DNA of 64,000 nt. Origin: Holothuria scabra (Eukaryota; Echinodermata; Holothuroidea; Aspidochirotida; Holothuriidae). The notes beneath the pieces were generated by a model, which searched no databases, was not told the DNA's origin, and saw nothing but the letters and a program-made list of their open reading frames with translations. A program made the translations under genes and the position numbers. The first letter of the stretch is position 1, and each line of letters opens with the position of its first letter. The stretch spans positions 1,736,001 to 1,800,000 of the forward strand of contig CM074179.1 in NCBI GenBank assembly GCA_037179385.1, in the 5' to 3' direction. Below are positions 33,830 to 46,324 of the stretch, piece after piece.

Positions 33830-36800
33830 TTAAATAACTTCTTCATCAGTATCTACCTCATCTTCCATTTCATCTGAAACAAACTTGTTTTCACAGTTTG
33901 AACAGTGGCACAGATCTGTACATGGCAGTCCATTTTGCACACAGGAACAATTTCTCTGTTGGCATTTGGATTTCTTACACCCACACTGTACAAACTCAAG
34001 TATACTGTCTGGAGCAGGAGGACGATCCATCCAGTCAATAACAAGGTTATTATCAACTAATTTCAACCCATGGTTGACAGGGGGAGGGATCTCAGGGTAC
34101 TGCTCCATACAAGCCTTGTGAATGGCAGCCTGGTAGTTAGCACGCAAGATATGCTTCTGTAAGGCATCCTGATTAGGGGGCATCCCTGTTTCAGACCTTA
34201 CATCAAGTTTGAATAAATGTAACCTGGCTTGGTTCACATCTGTACATACAGGCTGACCAAAGAGACAGCAAACAAATGATTGAAGTAAGTTTGACAACTC
34301 ATTTGAGACATGAAATGTCTCACCAAGAGAAGAAAATGCCTTACAAAATTCTGGCCTAGAATTTAACACTTTAAGGGATTTAGATTTACCCTTTCCATAA
34401 AAAGAACTAACACTGTCGCATCCTGTAAAAACATGGAAACCTATCAAGGCAGAACACATGTCCTCTCCAATGTTATCAGCAACTTGGGCTACATTAAGAA
34501 TACGCTTTTTATTTCCTACTGCAGTACTGAAAAACAATTTTGCCGAAAGCTTACTACACATGGCAACAGCTATAATCATTACATCGGTGTCTGGGCTCTT
34601 AATGATAATATTGTTACACTTGTCATTGCTAGAAGCATATGAGCAATGAAGAAAAATTCTCGTGTCAGCCTCTTCATGGCTGCACTGAAGGGCCTGAACA
34701 AGGTTACAAGCCACCCCACATTGGGCTGGGCAAATCTGATGACAATCGTTACCATGAGCAATAAATATCGTTACTCCATGCAGGTTCAAATCACCAGAAG
34801 ACCACTTCTGAAAGAAATAATTTATCAGTGACTCTTTGTTGGTACTTGCACTTACAAATTTCTTCCACTGCTTGGGTACATTCTGATCATCTGAATATAT
34901 TCTAAAAATTTCTGTACCACCAGAACTCCTTTTCTCTCTTTCTGCACTCTTAATGCTATGATCAAGATAACGATCAGTTACAAAGTGAAGGCAAGTTGAA
35001 TTGTTACTTTTGGCTAGCTTAAGTAGAATATCAAGAACATGGCCAGCTAAGAGCCCAAATGTTGCAGGTAGGTTTTTCAATTGTTGAAGGAGAGCCATTC
35101 CATCAATAACCCATGTGGCCTCCATGGGGGGCTTTTCAACATACAGGGGTGAATCAACCTTTTCCTCAAGGTAATTCATCATTTTTGCCTTGTTTGTCTT
35201 AACCAGATTTCCCTCGCAAGTAGCAATAGATAATGGGAAAATACCTAGAGAGTAACTTAACATCTCTTTTGTGTCAATCTGACGTGAACTTCCAATAAGA
35301 AGCAACCTAGCAAAAAGGTTACGGTCAGATTTCAAAACAATTTCTTTACCTTTCTGTTTTGACTTTACTTTTTTTGCCATTGATGAAGAAGATTTAAGAT
35401 TTTGCCTAGGTATCGTGGAGAACACATCTTTGTCACCCTTCTGCAATCTCTCTTTACAGTAAGCCTTCACAGCAATTTCACCACGTTCTTCAGCTGAAAG
35501 TAAATCTGTGCATACGTTATCAGGGGCAACAACACCTGAGGAAATATTGACAAGTTCCTGCCTACCAGGTTCAAAAGGATTTATCATGCTTGCAACAGTA
35601 GCCATGACTGACTTTGTGTGCTCTTCGTCATTGCAGCTTCTCGTCCTATCCAGGTCCTTTCTAGACTGTGCAAATTTCCCTGCCATTACGTGGCACTCCT
35701 TGGTGATAGCAGCCCTCTCGTGGCTGGATAAAATCCAGCGATGGACTGCACCTCTATTCAAGGTGAAGCCAGTCAAACCCCCCTTAGTCTTTGTGTCTCT
35801 ATTGCAGGTCTGCTCAATGGTCTGGTCGCAAGGAATCTGACTGAATCCATATTGATCCTGTCTCTGAACAACAAACTCACCTTCAGAAAGCTTTTCATGC
35901 ACATCAGGGTGACTCTCACGGAGATTCTTCATTTCCAGCCAGTAGACGGGGAGGTACCTGGAGTAATGAACTCTGTCACACGCGAAGAACCAAGGTAACA
36001 TTGAGCGCACAGTTGACAAATGAAGCTCCCAGTTACCCTCCCTTGTAGCACGGATGAATAGCATAAGGAGTTGCACCATCTGAAGATATGAACTCCAGAA
36101 GGCAAACGTTGGGTTAACAGCACTCTGAATGTTAACGAACCGCTGAAACTGCTGTAGAAGCATCTTCACCTCATCTATTTCTACAAAAGCTAAGATATTG
36201 TTAGATAGGTAATTTTCATGCAAATCAACTATAATCTTTCTGATTTCATCTCTTTGTTCATCATTAAGGGTATCCAAGAATGCTAGCCAACGCAGCCTGG
36301 ATAATGCATCTGCTGTTAATTTATGAGTACGCACTGATCGGTTGTAGTGGTGACCACATAGAACACCGTTGATGGAGCCCTGGGCAACAATGTCTGACTC
36401 AATTAGTAAGTCTCTTAGACCAGCATCGCCAAAGCGACTTCCTAAACAGGCTAAGTATGCCATTGAAACATGGAACTCTCCAAGTCTGATCACAACTCGG
36501 TTCCTGAAAACTTCACTGGACCACCGAATTTGCTGTGCCTTTGCATAAGTCGCTTCATCCATGACTACTACCACAGTCTTAACAGAACTTTTGTCAGCGA
36601 TCACCAAGCTTTCTTTCAACACTGTGTACAAAGTATTATACTCTGTAGGACTAGCATTTATCACGGGTTGGTACGTTACCTGAGAAACTTCTGGTACCTC
36701 AGGACACAACATAATGTTGTAACCAGTCCAAGTGGGTATACTGTCGCCATACTCTGCTTCCAGCAAATGAAATGAAAAGTCAATGAGACGTGCCCCCTTC

Positions 36801-39800
36801 TGAATGTCAACATTCTCAACCAATTCAATTTGAACACCAAAAGGTTCTGGCCCATGCTTCCTGGCACCAAAATATGGTAAAATGCTAGACGGAGGGACTT
36901 CCATCGAACGCTGCTTCCTTCGAACTAGGGGAACTTTTTGTCTCTGAGAAGGGTCATGTCTTCCTCGCTGAATTGCTATACCATTAGTGCTGTGTGTGCT
37001 GCCTTTTCCAGTGAGCGTTTCTTCTCCGAAGTCAATGTTATCCCACACAAGAGTCAAAAATTCTCCAGGAACTATAGTAGCAGGAAGTGCATCTGAAGAG
37101 TTAAGATTTTGTTGAGCTAGGGCAGTGTCATGTTCAATCACTGTGGAATGAGATGAGCAGTGACCTAGCCCATTCAACAGTCCTATGAGTTGGGCTGACC
37201 CAGTCATGTGACGAACAGCCATACCAAGGGAGAGATACTTGGGCATTATTTTTTTCCCTTTCACAGCAAGCTGCATTATATCTTGTGAAACAGAGAGTAA
37301 TTTGTGATGAACTGAATCATCAACTTTCACTTTACTGTCAATGACTGGTTCCTCAGAAGCACCGATAACCCAAGCCAGAAAGTTGTACAGCTTAGATGGA
37401 ACTATGTGTTCAGCACTAGCCAAGTTAAGAGCAGCTGCTGTTGGTGGCCATTCCATAGGCTCAAAGTTCCGCTGATTGACTGCAGCTTTCAAATTCTGGG
37501 CTGACATATACAGGTCCCTTACTGATGTTGGTGAAGGATTCTTCACAGAAGGTATGGGGTCATCACCAGCATCACTGGCTGAAGTTTCAGAAGAGTCACC
37601 TTCTTCAATTGGCAGGTCCTCTACAACATCAGCAGCAGTTAGGTTATCACTGAAAACCAAGCAACTAACATTTTTTCTTGCTGGCCTCAAGAAGACTAGT
37701 TGGGGGTATGTTTTTCTGAGCCTTTGTTGAAGGGAGTATGTCCTATAACTTGCAACTTCCAAACTTTCAAATTTCCTGACGTAGTCTTTGAAAATATGCA
37801 ATAGTTTTGTAAGTCTAAAGATCTCTGCATTCTTTACAATTCTCTCTTCAATAATATCATGGCAAAAAATATCATAAGCTTTTTGGTACTGTCTTTGCCC
37901 TACAGTTTCATCCTCCCTTGTCTTGCTAGAAATCACTCTGACATACTGTTGATAGCATGTCTTGTGATATTTTGCCTCCAGTGCTACGAGATCTTGACCC
38001 CTAATGTGGAGCAGTAATTTTTCCTCTTTTCTGACTTCTGCCGCTTTTTGCAAGGACCCAGCTGTAATGGTCTGACATTCAAGAAGCCTTTCCTTACTGC
38101 GTTTCTTGGTATGATGGTGGGTTATGTAACTGTCCTTCTGACATATTAAACATACTGGAGGCAGAATGTGTCCTTTGAGAGGTCTGTGCTTTGATCTCAG
38201 CACTTTTGGGGCAGGTCCTTCACTCAGTGATTCTACAAAAAGAGCAAAGGGAAAAATTGATTATAGTACAGTAATTATCTGTGAAAATACATCAAACAAA
38301 ATGAATAAAGGAGTACTGTAGAAACTTACATTTTCACCAAACCTTAGTACCTGTAATTTCACTTTAGCTCAAACTGTTTGAGCTTCAAAATTCTTCCTTA
38401 AAGGATGGCTATCAAGGCCATGTGTGAGTACACAATTGGGGGCAATACTTCACAAAACCTAAAAATAAATTTCAATGTTACAGTGGTAAGCCTACATCAA
38501 AACCTTCACACTGATCTACTTCTTTTTTATGAGAGATATTGAAAAGTTTGAAATGATTACATAAAAAAAGAAACAGTCTGAGTAAGAATCACATGTATGA
38601 ACATATGCATACAGGCCCTTGTTGTCCCTTTTAAAACACTTAACTTTCCAAGGAAAAAAGGGCTAACCTGAGAGCTTCATTGACTTCATTGAGAGAATGG
38701 ACATTCTCGTTGTTTTGATCTTGGTTTTCACATATACACATACATAAGTCATATGACACATACATAAGTCATAGGATACCATCCACAGCCCGCATGTGCT
38801 GAAAAGTGCCCCTGAAAGTTTTCACTATTTGAAAAACCATTATTAAAAAAAAAAAACACACAAATCTGCCAAAATGTTTTCCCCTGAATTTCATCAGAAC
38901 TTGCTTAAAACACTTTCTGAAAATAAAAATGTCACCTGTCATCATGGTATATAAATAGCCCCATAAATACACAGCACAAATTCAAAACCATTCTCAGCCA
39001 TAGTTTCAGTACTGCGAATGGAACTTTCATTTTGAATTGCATATGTACCACGATGAGCTCAGTCTTCAGAAGCCTAGACCTTTGTTTGCTTGTGTCATTG
39101 TAATTGACCAGTGTTGCAAAATAATGAATAATGAAAAAAGCCTCATGTGTTTTCTAAAATCACCTGGATGGTATTCTATTACTTTGATTCCCTTAGCCTA
39201 AGAAGTATATCAACAAGAAAGTTTGGTTCAGGGATTTAGATCTGTTACTCTTGTCTCAAATGGCTATAATATATGTGTACCATTAAGCCCTATTCTAAGT
39301 GTGGCCAGCCGAACTGATTACTGAACGAAAATAGGGGTCTCTATACTACTTTATGTCAGGTTAAAATATCCTTTATTAAACCCAAGAGGCAGTTTATATT
39401 CAGTCAACTGGATGAAACCACATGTAAAAGCCCTCTTTATGATGGGTTAAAAAAGAATGATTCCACAAATTTCTGAAGTAAACTCAAATTTCTGAAGAAA
39501 TATTGTAGGTACGGGTGTGTTTTGTTTATTCCGACGGTTTGGACGATGTGCGCGTGTGCACACAAATTATCAAACTCATTAAGTTTCAATAAATTATTAG
39601 ACCACGGATGAAATGGTCAGGTTTGCATGGCAAATTGCCACCCGAGAAAGTCCAGTTGCAAAGCAATTTAAATTCAGTTTTGTAATCCAATATATTTCAG
39701 GCTCTGCCTAAGTTCTAAATATTCTGATACAGGCAGCATGTAATAATTGCTTTATTGTTTGTTTTGATTTTGATAGCTGCTAATTGAGATTTGGCAATTG

Positions 39801-41661
39801 CTAATCAGTTCAAATGCTGATAAGCAATTACTGCTAACCAATTCTCTCACGCAATTTCGTCTCCTGTAGACTGTCGAAACAATACGGTACATAGAAATCT
39901 TACCTGACTCATCTATTTGCTGGCACTCTTCAATATCTTCACTTTCAGTCTGAGATGGTAACTTCTCTGTAAAGCAAGAGATAAACAGAAATGGGTCAAA
40001 ACCAATCTTTTTGATGACAGTAATGAGGGACATTAATAATAGGTTCATCAAGCAACATGTAACCTATTCATTGCACACTGCACGGTACACAGAAAAAAAA
40101 GTTGTACGAATAGGAAGAGCACAATTTAATTTTTTTTTTTTTTGAATGTTGAGACTTTTTACACACAAATATCCATGATTGACTATGCATATTCTTTGCA
40201 GTCCAACCCCAAAACAGGCTTAACAAGCTTGTGACTGAGCTACATGTAGGCCCTGGGTACATCTCTCTAAGGATTCTATGACAAACTTACTATTCACAAA
40301 GAAAACTACTTACTAGGTGTTAGTATCATGCAAGAACAGGGCACTGTCTAGATGACAATTTAATTAGCTACAAATCATAATGTACAGTAAGTAGGGATTG
40401 TATTTTGAAGTGTATCAATCAATACCCAGACGTTCATGCACAGAAGGCTAGCCTTAGGCTGGGCTAGGCCTGTGCCTGGTTTTGAAATGACTGCACACTG
40501 AGAAAGGCCTTTTCACTGAGGAAACTACTGCATATGATGGTTATGGGGCAGATTAATTTCATCTGAGAATAAGCGTATACCCAAAGTGGAAACTTTGTAT
40601 GCTAAACGCCACAGAATTACGCCAAATTATGTCATGCAACGAGGAAATCACCACACAATTTTACACCCCAGTCTAGGAAGGAATAAGCCTTACTGTGTGT
40701 CACTGTTAAGTTTTTACTGCAGGCCAATGTGTAGCCCATAGCCTATGGCAAGTTAGGGTAGGCCTAGTCTAGACTATAGGCTAATGTTAGTGTAATGCCA
40801 CGATGACATTGTTTACCACGCCAGTACAGCAGATTTTATACAGTTTGATGATCGCACCATGAGCCAAACATATGGCACAGTTTCATACACCACAGGTCTG
40901 CATGAAAACTGTTGAACTTTCCAGTATGGGCTTACACCTAATCGCTCCATAAAGATGCAAATCAGGGAATGCACAACAATACAGCTGTCCTTCATTCACC
41001 TAAGGTGCCATACAATAATCAACATAGCTTGGGTTAGTCAAATAGCCTACCCTTCACAGTGTGCGGCACGGTTAACACACAAAGGTGCTAAAAATCACAG
41101 GCGTTTGAATGTATGTACATGTACTATACACTATAGCCTAATATATTAGTCACACATGATATAGGACTAGGCTAGGCCTACTTACGATAGTAGGCCTACA
41201 CTGTGTGTATATATACGTATATACTGTACGTTCAAACGCCTGTGCTAAAAATTGGTTATGTACCGACTCAAATGTCATATTTTCTCTTACAAAACTTCAT
41301 AACTTTTATAACAAATATTTTGATAAGTCATCGGTAAGATCAACAACTCACCAGCTGCTTTTCCAAGCTTCAATTTTGCCCTTGCGATTTTGGATATATC
41401 TGTGAACTTCATGTAACACTGCCGGTGATACCCGTATACTGTTGTGTCGAAGTTGAGTTCTTCGTTTTCAGTCAAAATTTTCTTAGCGAATTCGCTAAGT
41501 TCCACACCCAAATTTTTCCATTCTTTTGCACAGCTATGGACTTTACCCTTTGAAATTTCAGTAAATTCGGTCACTTTTCCTGAAGCTGTTTCAGAGACAT
41601 GGATACCACATTCAATTTTTTTTCTTTTCTGGCGAACTGCCTCGCCACTCGTTGACGCCAT
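33830..41661 (-). CDS. Academ-like transposase with FEN/XPG-type nuclease and CXC domain (3 exons)
   Basis: Exons 41,661-41,352, 39,966-39,904 and 38,232-33,830 (310, 63 and 4,403 nt) join in phase 1 and phase 1 to give 1,591 residues, uninterrupted. The start is the ATG at 41,661. N-terminal Cys/His modules occur at HRQCYMKFTD (exon 1) and CLICQ...YHKTCYQQY (about 152-218). Candidate DDE residues are D522 (VWDNIDFGEET), D683 (VVVVMDEATY) and E736 (DLLIESD). The nuclease region (about 1,165-1,410) has VIDGMALL, SHEEADTR, KSPDTDVM, FTGCDSV and GKGK, aligning with FEN1/XPG motifs (first Asp, EAEA, SxDxD, GCDY, helix-hairpin turn). The C-terminus (1,541-1,573) is a CXC/tesmin-type CGCKKSKCQQRNCSC...CHCSNC, then an acidic tail. 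It should excise and insert the element; the nuclease may trim ends or flaps. The alternative is a domesticated host gene, but the flanking inverted repeats argue for a live or recent element. Confidence 0.75.
38233..39903 (-). other. Academ-like gene intron 2
   Basis: GTAAGA...TTTGTAG. It holds a 16-bp direct duplication (CACATACATAAGTCAT, 38,741-38,775) and nothing else recognisable. Confidence 0.55.
39904..39966 (-). CDS. Academ-like gene exon 2 (63 nt)
   Basis: Bounded by TTTACAG and G|GTAAGATT, phase 1 at both ends. It encodes an acidic 21-residue linker (KLPSQTESEDIEECQQIDES). Its size and phase allow skipping without a frame change. Confidence 0.6.
39967..41351 (-). other. Academ-like gene intron 1
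   Basis: GTGAGT...TTTACAG. It contains the nested hAT-type MITE at 41,096-41,244 and TAGGCC-rich DNA around it. Confidence 0.55.
41096..41244. mobile_element. hAT-type MITE with perfect 8-bp target duplication
   Basis: Inverted ends CACAGGCGTTTGAAYGTA flank 149 bp; CTAAAAAT is repeated exactly at 41,088-41,095 and 41,245-41,252. A perfect duplication suggests a younger insertion than the MITEs of the left array. Confidence 0.85.
41352..41661 (-). CDS. Academ-like gene exon 1
   Basis: 103 codons plus one base from ATG to donor G|GTGAGTTG. It begins MASTSGEAVRQKRKK and ends at KLGKAAG; it contains HSCAKEW and HRQCYMKF Cys/His pairs. Without splicing the frame stops 21 codons further on. Confidence 0.65.
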
Positions 41662-41933
41662 ATTCAGATGTTGCCAGATATGACAACAATAATATTGCGC
41701 AACCTGTGTACGCGAATATGATTGGTCGCTAATTACGTCATTGGCTGTATTTTCTCTACATACACTCCTTCAAATTTGGTGAAAATATGGACGGTTTTAA
41801 ATGATAACTGCAAAAATGTGCACATTAGACAACTGGGAACAATCGACTTTGTCAATATAATATTATTTCCGTAATTTTAGCATGAGACATTCGTAGTTCT
41901 CTCTCTGTTGCAACGAAACTGAAAGATTTTCGA

Positions 41934-41950
41934 CTTCGGCCCATGGTCTA
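41934..41950 (-). repeat. Academ-like terminal inverted repeat, right
   Basis: CTTCGGCCCATGGTCTA, the inverse of the left end with one mismatch, followed by AAA. Confidence 0.75.
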
Positions 41951-44269
41951 AAAGTGCAGGATTGCGTGAATCCCGCATTTGTCTTCGGGAAAATCCTGCA
42001 CACTTTTCTGCAGCTGAGGTTGTTGCACAATTATAATGCACACATATAATTGCAATAGAATCATAACCGAGTTACAAATCCCTCCTTGATGTTTGAAAAT
42101 CCCTCCCAAAATAATTTTTCGGGCGGGAATTTCCGCCCAGGTCCAATCCCTTAAAAATAATTTTAAAACAAGAAAGTAATAAAACTATATTATACATCAA
42201 AATTAGTTTGGAGGCCTGTGCTGATAGTTTTAAGCTGTTATTTTGAGAAACTTTCACCACAGCCCTCTTTTTTTGTCTTGCATGAAGAGAAAAATACATG
42301 TTACTACCAGGGAAATGATGTGGGTGGAAGAATAAAGTGTACAGTGATAAATAATTTTTCCTATTCCTTTAGATACATTAGGCCCAAAGGAATTCCACAT
42401 AGACCTCTTGGGACCCATACATGCTCTGCAAAAACTCTAAGAATTACCTGGCCAACATGAGCACGGAATAAGTGCCTTGCCTTCCTGAGATAGTTTACAA
42501 AACTGTCAGTTTCACTTCCAGTCACATTTATGAAAGTGTACCTACAATTATGTCAGACTAACACACGATATACATTTTAAAGCTTGGAAAATGAATACTA
42601 TTTACCCCACCCTCTTTCATAGTTTACTCCCTAGATGCGGTATGTGTTTGATATTTATTCACTTAATGTGAAAAAGTTGACTTTGTAATAGTGTGGGATG
42701 TTTTTCTTGTAGAACTCTCATTACCTTCTCATTCCCTCCAAATCAAAAACTTTATATGACCTTGGAAAGTTAAACATTTTTATTGGTTAGCAATCTGCAG
42801 GGGTAAAGGACTCTTAAACATTAGACAATGACCACATTTTGGTACAAGTTACAATCTCTTGAAAAAAAAAACACAAAAAAACAAAGGATGCAAAAATGGA
42901 AGAGTTTTAATTCTTAAAGCATAGTTGCATATTCACCTTGAAAGATTTTGGGAATTAGTGTAGACTAGTGTACAGTAGTATCGTAGCTTCAGAGAGCATG
43001 GGTGAACCGTGATATGTTTTAGTTTGTACTCAGTCAGTATTCTGTTGAGGAAAAAAAGAAAAGCAAAAAAGTGAAATTTATGTGTAAGGAACTTACTGTA
43101 CCATACTTTTTAAGTCTACCGGAAAACAGGACTTCAAAACAAGAAAGCACATACCAGTAAGTAGAATTTTTGTGTTAAAAACTGACCTTACTTACAATGA
43201 GCAGAGGTAACAAGAGGTAAAAAGATAAGGCTGTGATGGTAAGTCTGCAACAAAAAACCACTTTCAGCCGCCCCTAAAACGGATTTTTGAAACACAATCG
43301 TCTCTACAAAAGCACTGGAGATCATAGGAAAATTCCTGAAAGTTGTTGTGGAAGTTATTGGCACGTGACGTTTGTTTAAAAAGATAATAGATGCTGGAAA
43401 TGGTACAGAAGTATGTTACCTGTTTCCCAGAAGTTATAGGGCTTTACTGTACAATAATAGGAATGCAACACATGCGTTACATTATTCATGTTACTGCTTA
43501 CTGTTTGTTTTCCTGTATTGAAATTGTTTTGGTCGAAATTTGTTCTTCTGCAGACACACTACCTTGGGAGACACCTTTAAATTTGCAAGTGAGTTCGAAA
43601 GTGCATTCACTTACTCTTGTAAAAACTGTTGTAGAGTGTGAGAATGTGCTTCAAATGACTGAAGATGAGGATACACTTCTGTAGTTCACAAAGATTTTAC
43701 ACTTTGACGAATGTAGATAAACTTATACAAAAATTTAGTCAGTCCCAAAAAAGTGAGCCTTGCTAAGTGGGAATTGTTGTTCTAGACCTGTATGCAGCAG
43801 GCCTTGACAGAAAATTTTCCACAACAATTCGCCTTTAGGTGAGCGTGCGGAAAGATACACTCCAAAAACTGAAAAAGTCACTAACCAATTTTTAAACCAG
43901 TCATTACAGAACTTTGTGCAACAAAAGGGCCTACAATTCAGCCCTAACCTTTACACTTAGGGGCCTACACTACTGGCCTAAAGTAGTCAGACTTAGGAGT
44001 GCTACAGCACTGGTCTGACATTACATTACGCCAGTAACCGACAGTGTTTAACTAAAGCAGGGTCTACGATTTGCAGTTAATTCATATTTTACTTCTAATC
44101 AGACAGGCAAGGATGATTTCACAAATCATGAGCTACACCATAGCTAAACAGTATTGTTGTGTGTGAATGTCCTGTACACAGTACATGTGTATATCGTGTA
44201 TCGATTACAGCGAAAAGTTTTCTTAACTATCACATGTCACTGTTCACTGTCAAAAATATCAATATATAA
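41951..44269. other. No supported gene
   Basis: Directly next to the Academ-like end a short hairpin (AAAGTGCAGGATT ... AATCCTGCACACTTT, 41,951-42,007) is visible. A plus-strand candidate exon after TTCTTCTGCAG (43,544-43,554) stays open to a TAG at 43,681-43,683, but no partner exon or family motif was found. Confidence 0.4.
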
Positions 44270-44705
44270 CGTCGCAAATCTATATCCTACATGAGAAGTG
44301 TCTGCCATTCCTAACTCAAGATTTGCGGTTACAAGGTTTTTGACCTCTGACCTCTGACGACCTCAAATGACATTTGACCTCCACCAAAACAATAGATATC
44401 ATCTACTCAATATGGGCTATCTGCATGCCAAGTAGGAAATTGCTCGGAGTTACCCTCCTTGAGACAGAGCGTCTACAAGCAAAGTATCACACACACACCC
44501 ACTCACGACATCAGGACCGCATATGTTCCTTTGGCCTGCGGCAAGGAATAGAAAAACTATAAGGTTATAAGTACTAAATATGGAACGTGTCGGTCATTTC
44601 TACCTTGAGATATTGTTATTACAAGGCTCTCATTCTTTGACCTCTGGTGATCTGTAACTCCACCAAAAACCCTAAATCCTTCCTCTCAACATAACAAATG
44701 TATAC
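44270..44705 (-). repeat. Inverted copies of the ~155-bp repeat family
   Basis: Two to three units with TTTGACCTCTGRYGA, CTCAAATGACATTTGACCTC and ACCTTGAGATATTGTTAT, the reverse complements of the phrases at 28,398-28,920. Confidence 0.6.
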
Positions 44706-44840
44706 TTAACCTGACCGAGGTGATGGGAAGTTCAGACTCAAATCAATATTTTGCTTTGGGAACGAAGAAAAAAAAAAGGAGACTAATAGGCTAATAATTT
44801 TGTTGAGTAAATAGGCCTATTTGTGGAATATTGTCTAAGT

Positions 44841-45470
44841 TCACTGAGCCTCTAGGTTTTGAGTGGAGACGCAGTTGCAGCTGGCAGTGGCCATTGATGA
44901 ATTTGTGTTACAAATTCCTGTTAATTTGTAACACAATAATGTTATTTGTGAAAATATTTGCGGTAAAATGTCCAAATCCACTGAGCCTCCAGTTTAAAGT
45001 GGAGTTGCAGTCGTATTGGATCAATTCATATTATTTTGCAATGAAATAATTAGGCCCTAGGCTACGTGTTATTTGTCGTAATATTTTGGGGGAAATATCA
45101 CAAGTCTACTTAGCGTACAGTTTGCAGTGAAGGCGCATTAGCAGTGGGCGTTGGCGAATTAATGTTATTTTGCAAGACAATTATGCCTAGCTGGCCTAGA
45201 CTATGTTATTTGTGTAGGTCTATTGTTAGGCCTCAAAGCTAAATATTTGTGGAAAATGGTGGAAGTTCACTGAGCCTCCAGTTTTGAGAAGAGTCGCAGT
45301 GGCCGTCGATGAATTCATGTTATTTTGCAAAACAATAATTTGGCCTATGTGGTATTTGTGTAAATATTTTTGGGAAAAATTTCTACCTTCAGCCCCCAGT
45401 TTTGAGTGGAGGCAAAGTCATAGCCGCAGTCTACAGTGGCCATCCATTAGTATGGCTGTGAGTTCTTTTT
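44841..45470 (+). repeat. Degenerate tandem repeat, ~120-160-bp units
   Basis: Five units starting near 44,841, 44,977, 45,105, 45,265 and 45,387. Each has TCACTGAGCCTCCAGTTTTG, a GGAGTCGCAG stretch, ATGTTATTTTGCAA and TTATTTGTGTAAATATTT. Unit length varies because inserts contain TAGGCC-type sequence. It ends in a T run (45,465-45,491). Confidence 0.75.
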
Positions 45471-45491
45471 TTTTTTTCTTTTTTTTTTTTT

Positions 45492-46320
45492 TGTCATTTT
45501 GTTTGTGCTTCACTCTGACTGCGCCTCTGAAGGCGAGGTGAGGTTTATTATTGGCAAGGTTTTCTATAGTTGTAGTGAAGGAACTTAACTTACATGGACC
45601 TTGAGGAAACAATATGGCCTATGGGATCCAGAATCTAATGAATCCTTGGCCTAGGGCCTAGGTCGTTGAAACTCACATTCTCATTGCAGCAAATTTTCCA
45701 TGTTAAATCTTAATTTACTACCATGCCCATTCTTATCCAGATCTTGCAGAAATGTTGCAGAACTGTCACTGAGCTCTTCTAGAAAGGTTCAGAACCTTGA
45801 AATGCAACTGGCACTTTTTCGGACCATAAAATTTACCGTGTGGCTAAGGACTTTGTTAACATCAGTATGCTTATGAGCTACATTGCTGCATCGGTATTTA
45901 ATGTCAACAGAGGCAATTGCCACACGTACATGTCTGGAGGAACAACAGTAATGAAACCTACTGTGTGACATCATATTGTTTCACGAATGTCATTCTTAAA
46001 ATACACAAATATTTTGAACTCTACAGTAAATTTTGCTAAGTGGCAAGTGGTTGATGATTTTATTACATTTTGGGAACTATTCACAGGTTTGAAGAGATAA
46101 ATCAGCTGCAATACTTGTGCAGGCCTAAGGAGTGTAAAGGATAAGTTATGGTAGGCCTACATGAAGACTTCAGGCCCTAAGCCTAGCCTAGGCCTAAATT
46201 AGTTTTGTCAGGACTAGGCTAGGCTATAGGCCCAGGATGAAAATTAATTTCAACCAGCACCATACTAGTCGAAGACTCCGTATTTGCAAATGGTCATAGT
46301 AAGGGAGCTACAGGCGACGA
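45492..46320. other. No recognisable gene
   Basis: AT-rich sequence with a dense AGGCCTA/TAGGCT stretch at 46,150-46,230; open frames are short and unsupported. Confidence 0.45.
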
Positions 46321-46324
46321 ATTC

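Larger units (their letters stand above)
31854..41950 (-). mobile_element. Academ-like DNA transposon, apparently autonomous
   Basis: 10,097 bp bounded by inverted ends TAGACCRTGGGCCGAAG (16 of 17 identical), with further matching blocks inside (CGTTGCAA at about +45; TTGTTCCCAGTKGTC and GTGCACAT further in). It holds one three-exon gene on the minus strand with no visible break. The ends surround the gene by about 2.0 kb (3' side) and 0.3 kb (5' side). The superfamily call rests on the combination of a DDE-type core and an XPG-type nuclease in one long protein, plus the short duplication; I cannot run the database comparison that would settle it. Confidence 0.7.

Noticed and set aside
34433..37730. 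Plus-strand and shifted-frame open frames over the Academ-like gene
   Set aside because: They are shadows of the long minus-strand exon, whose motifs and splice phases are consistent.
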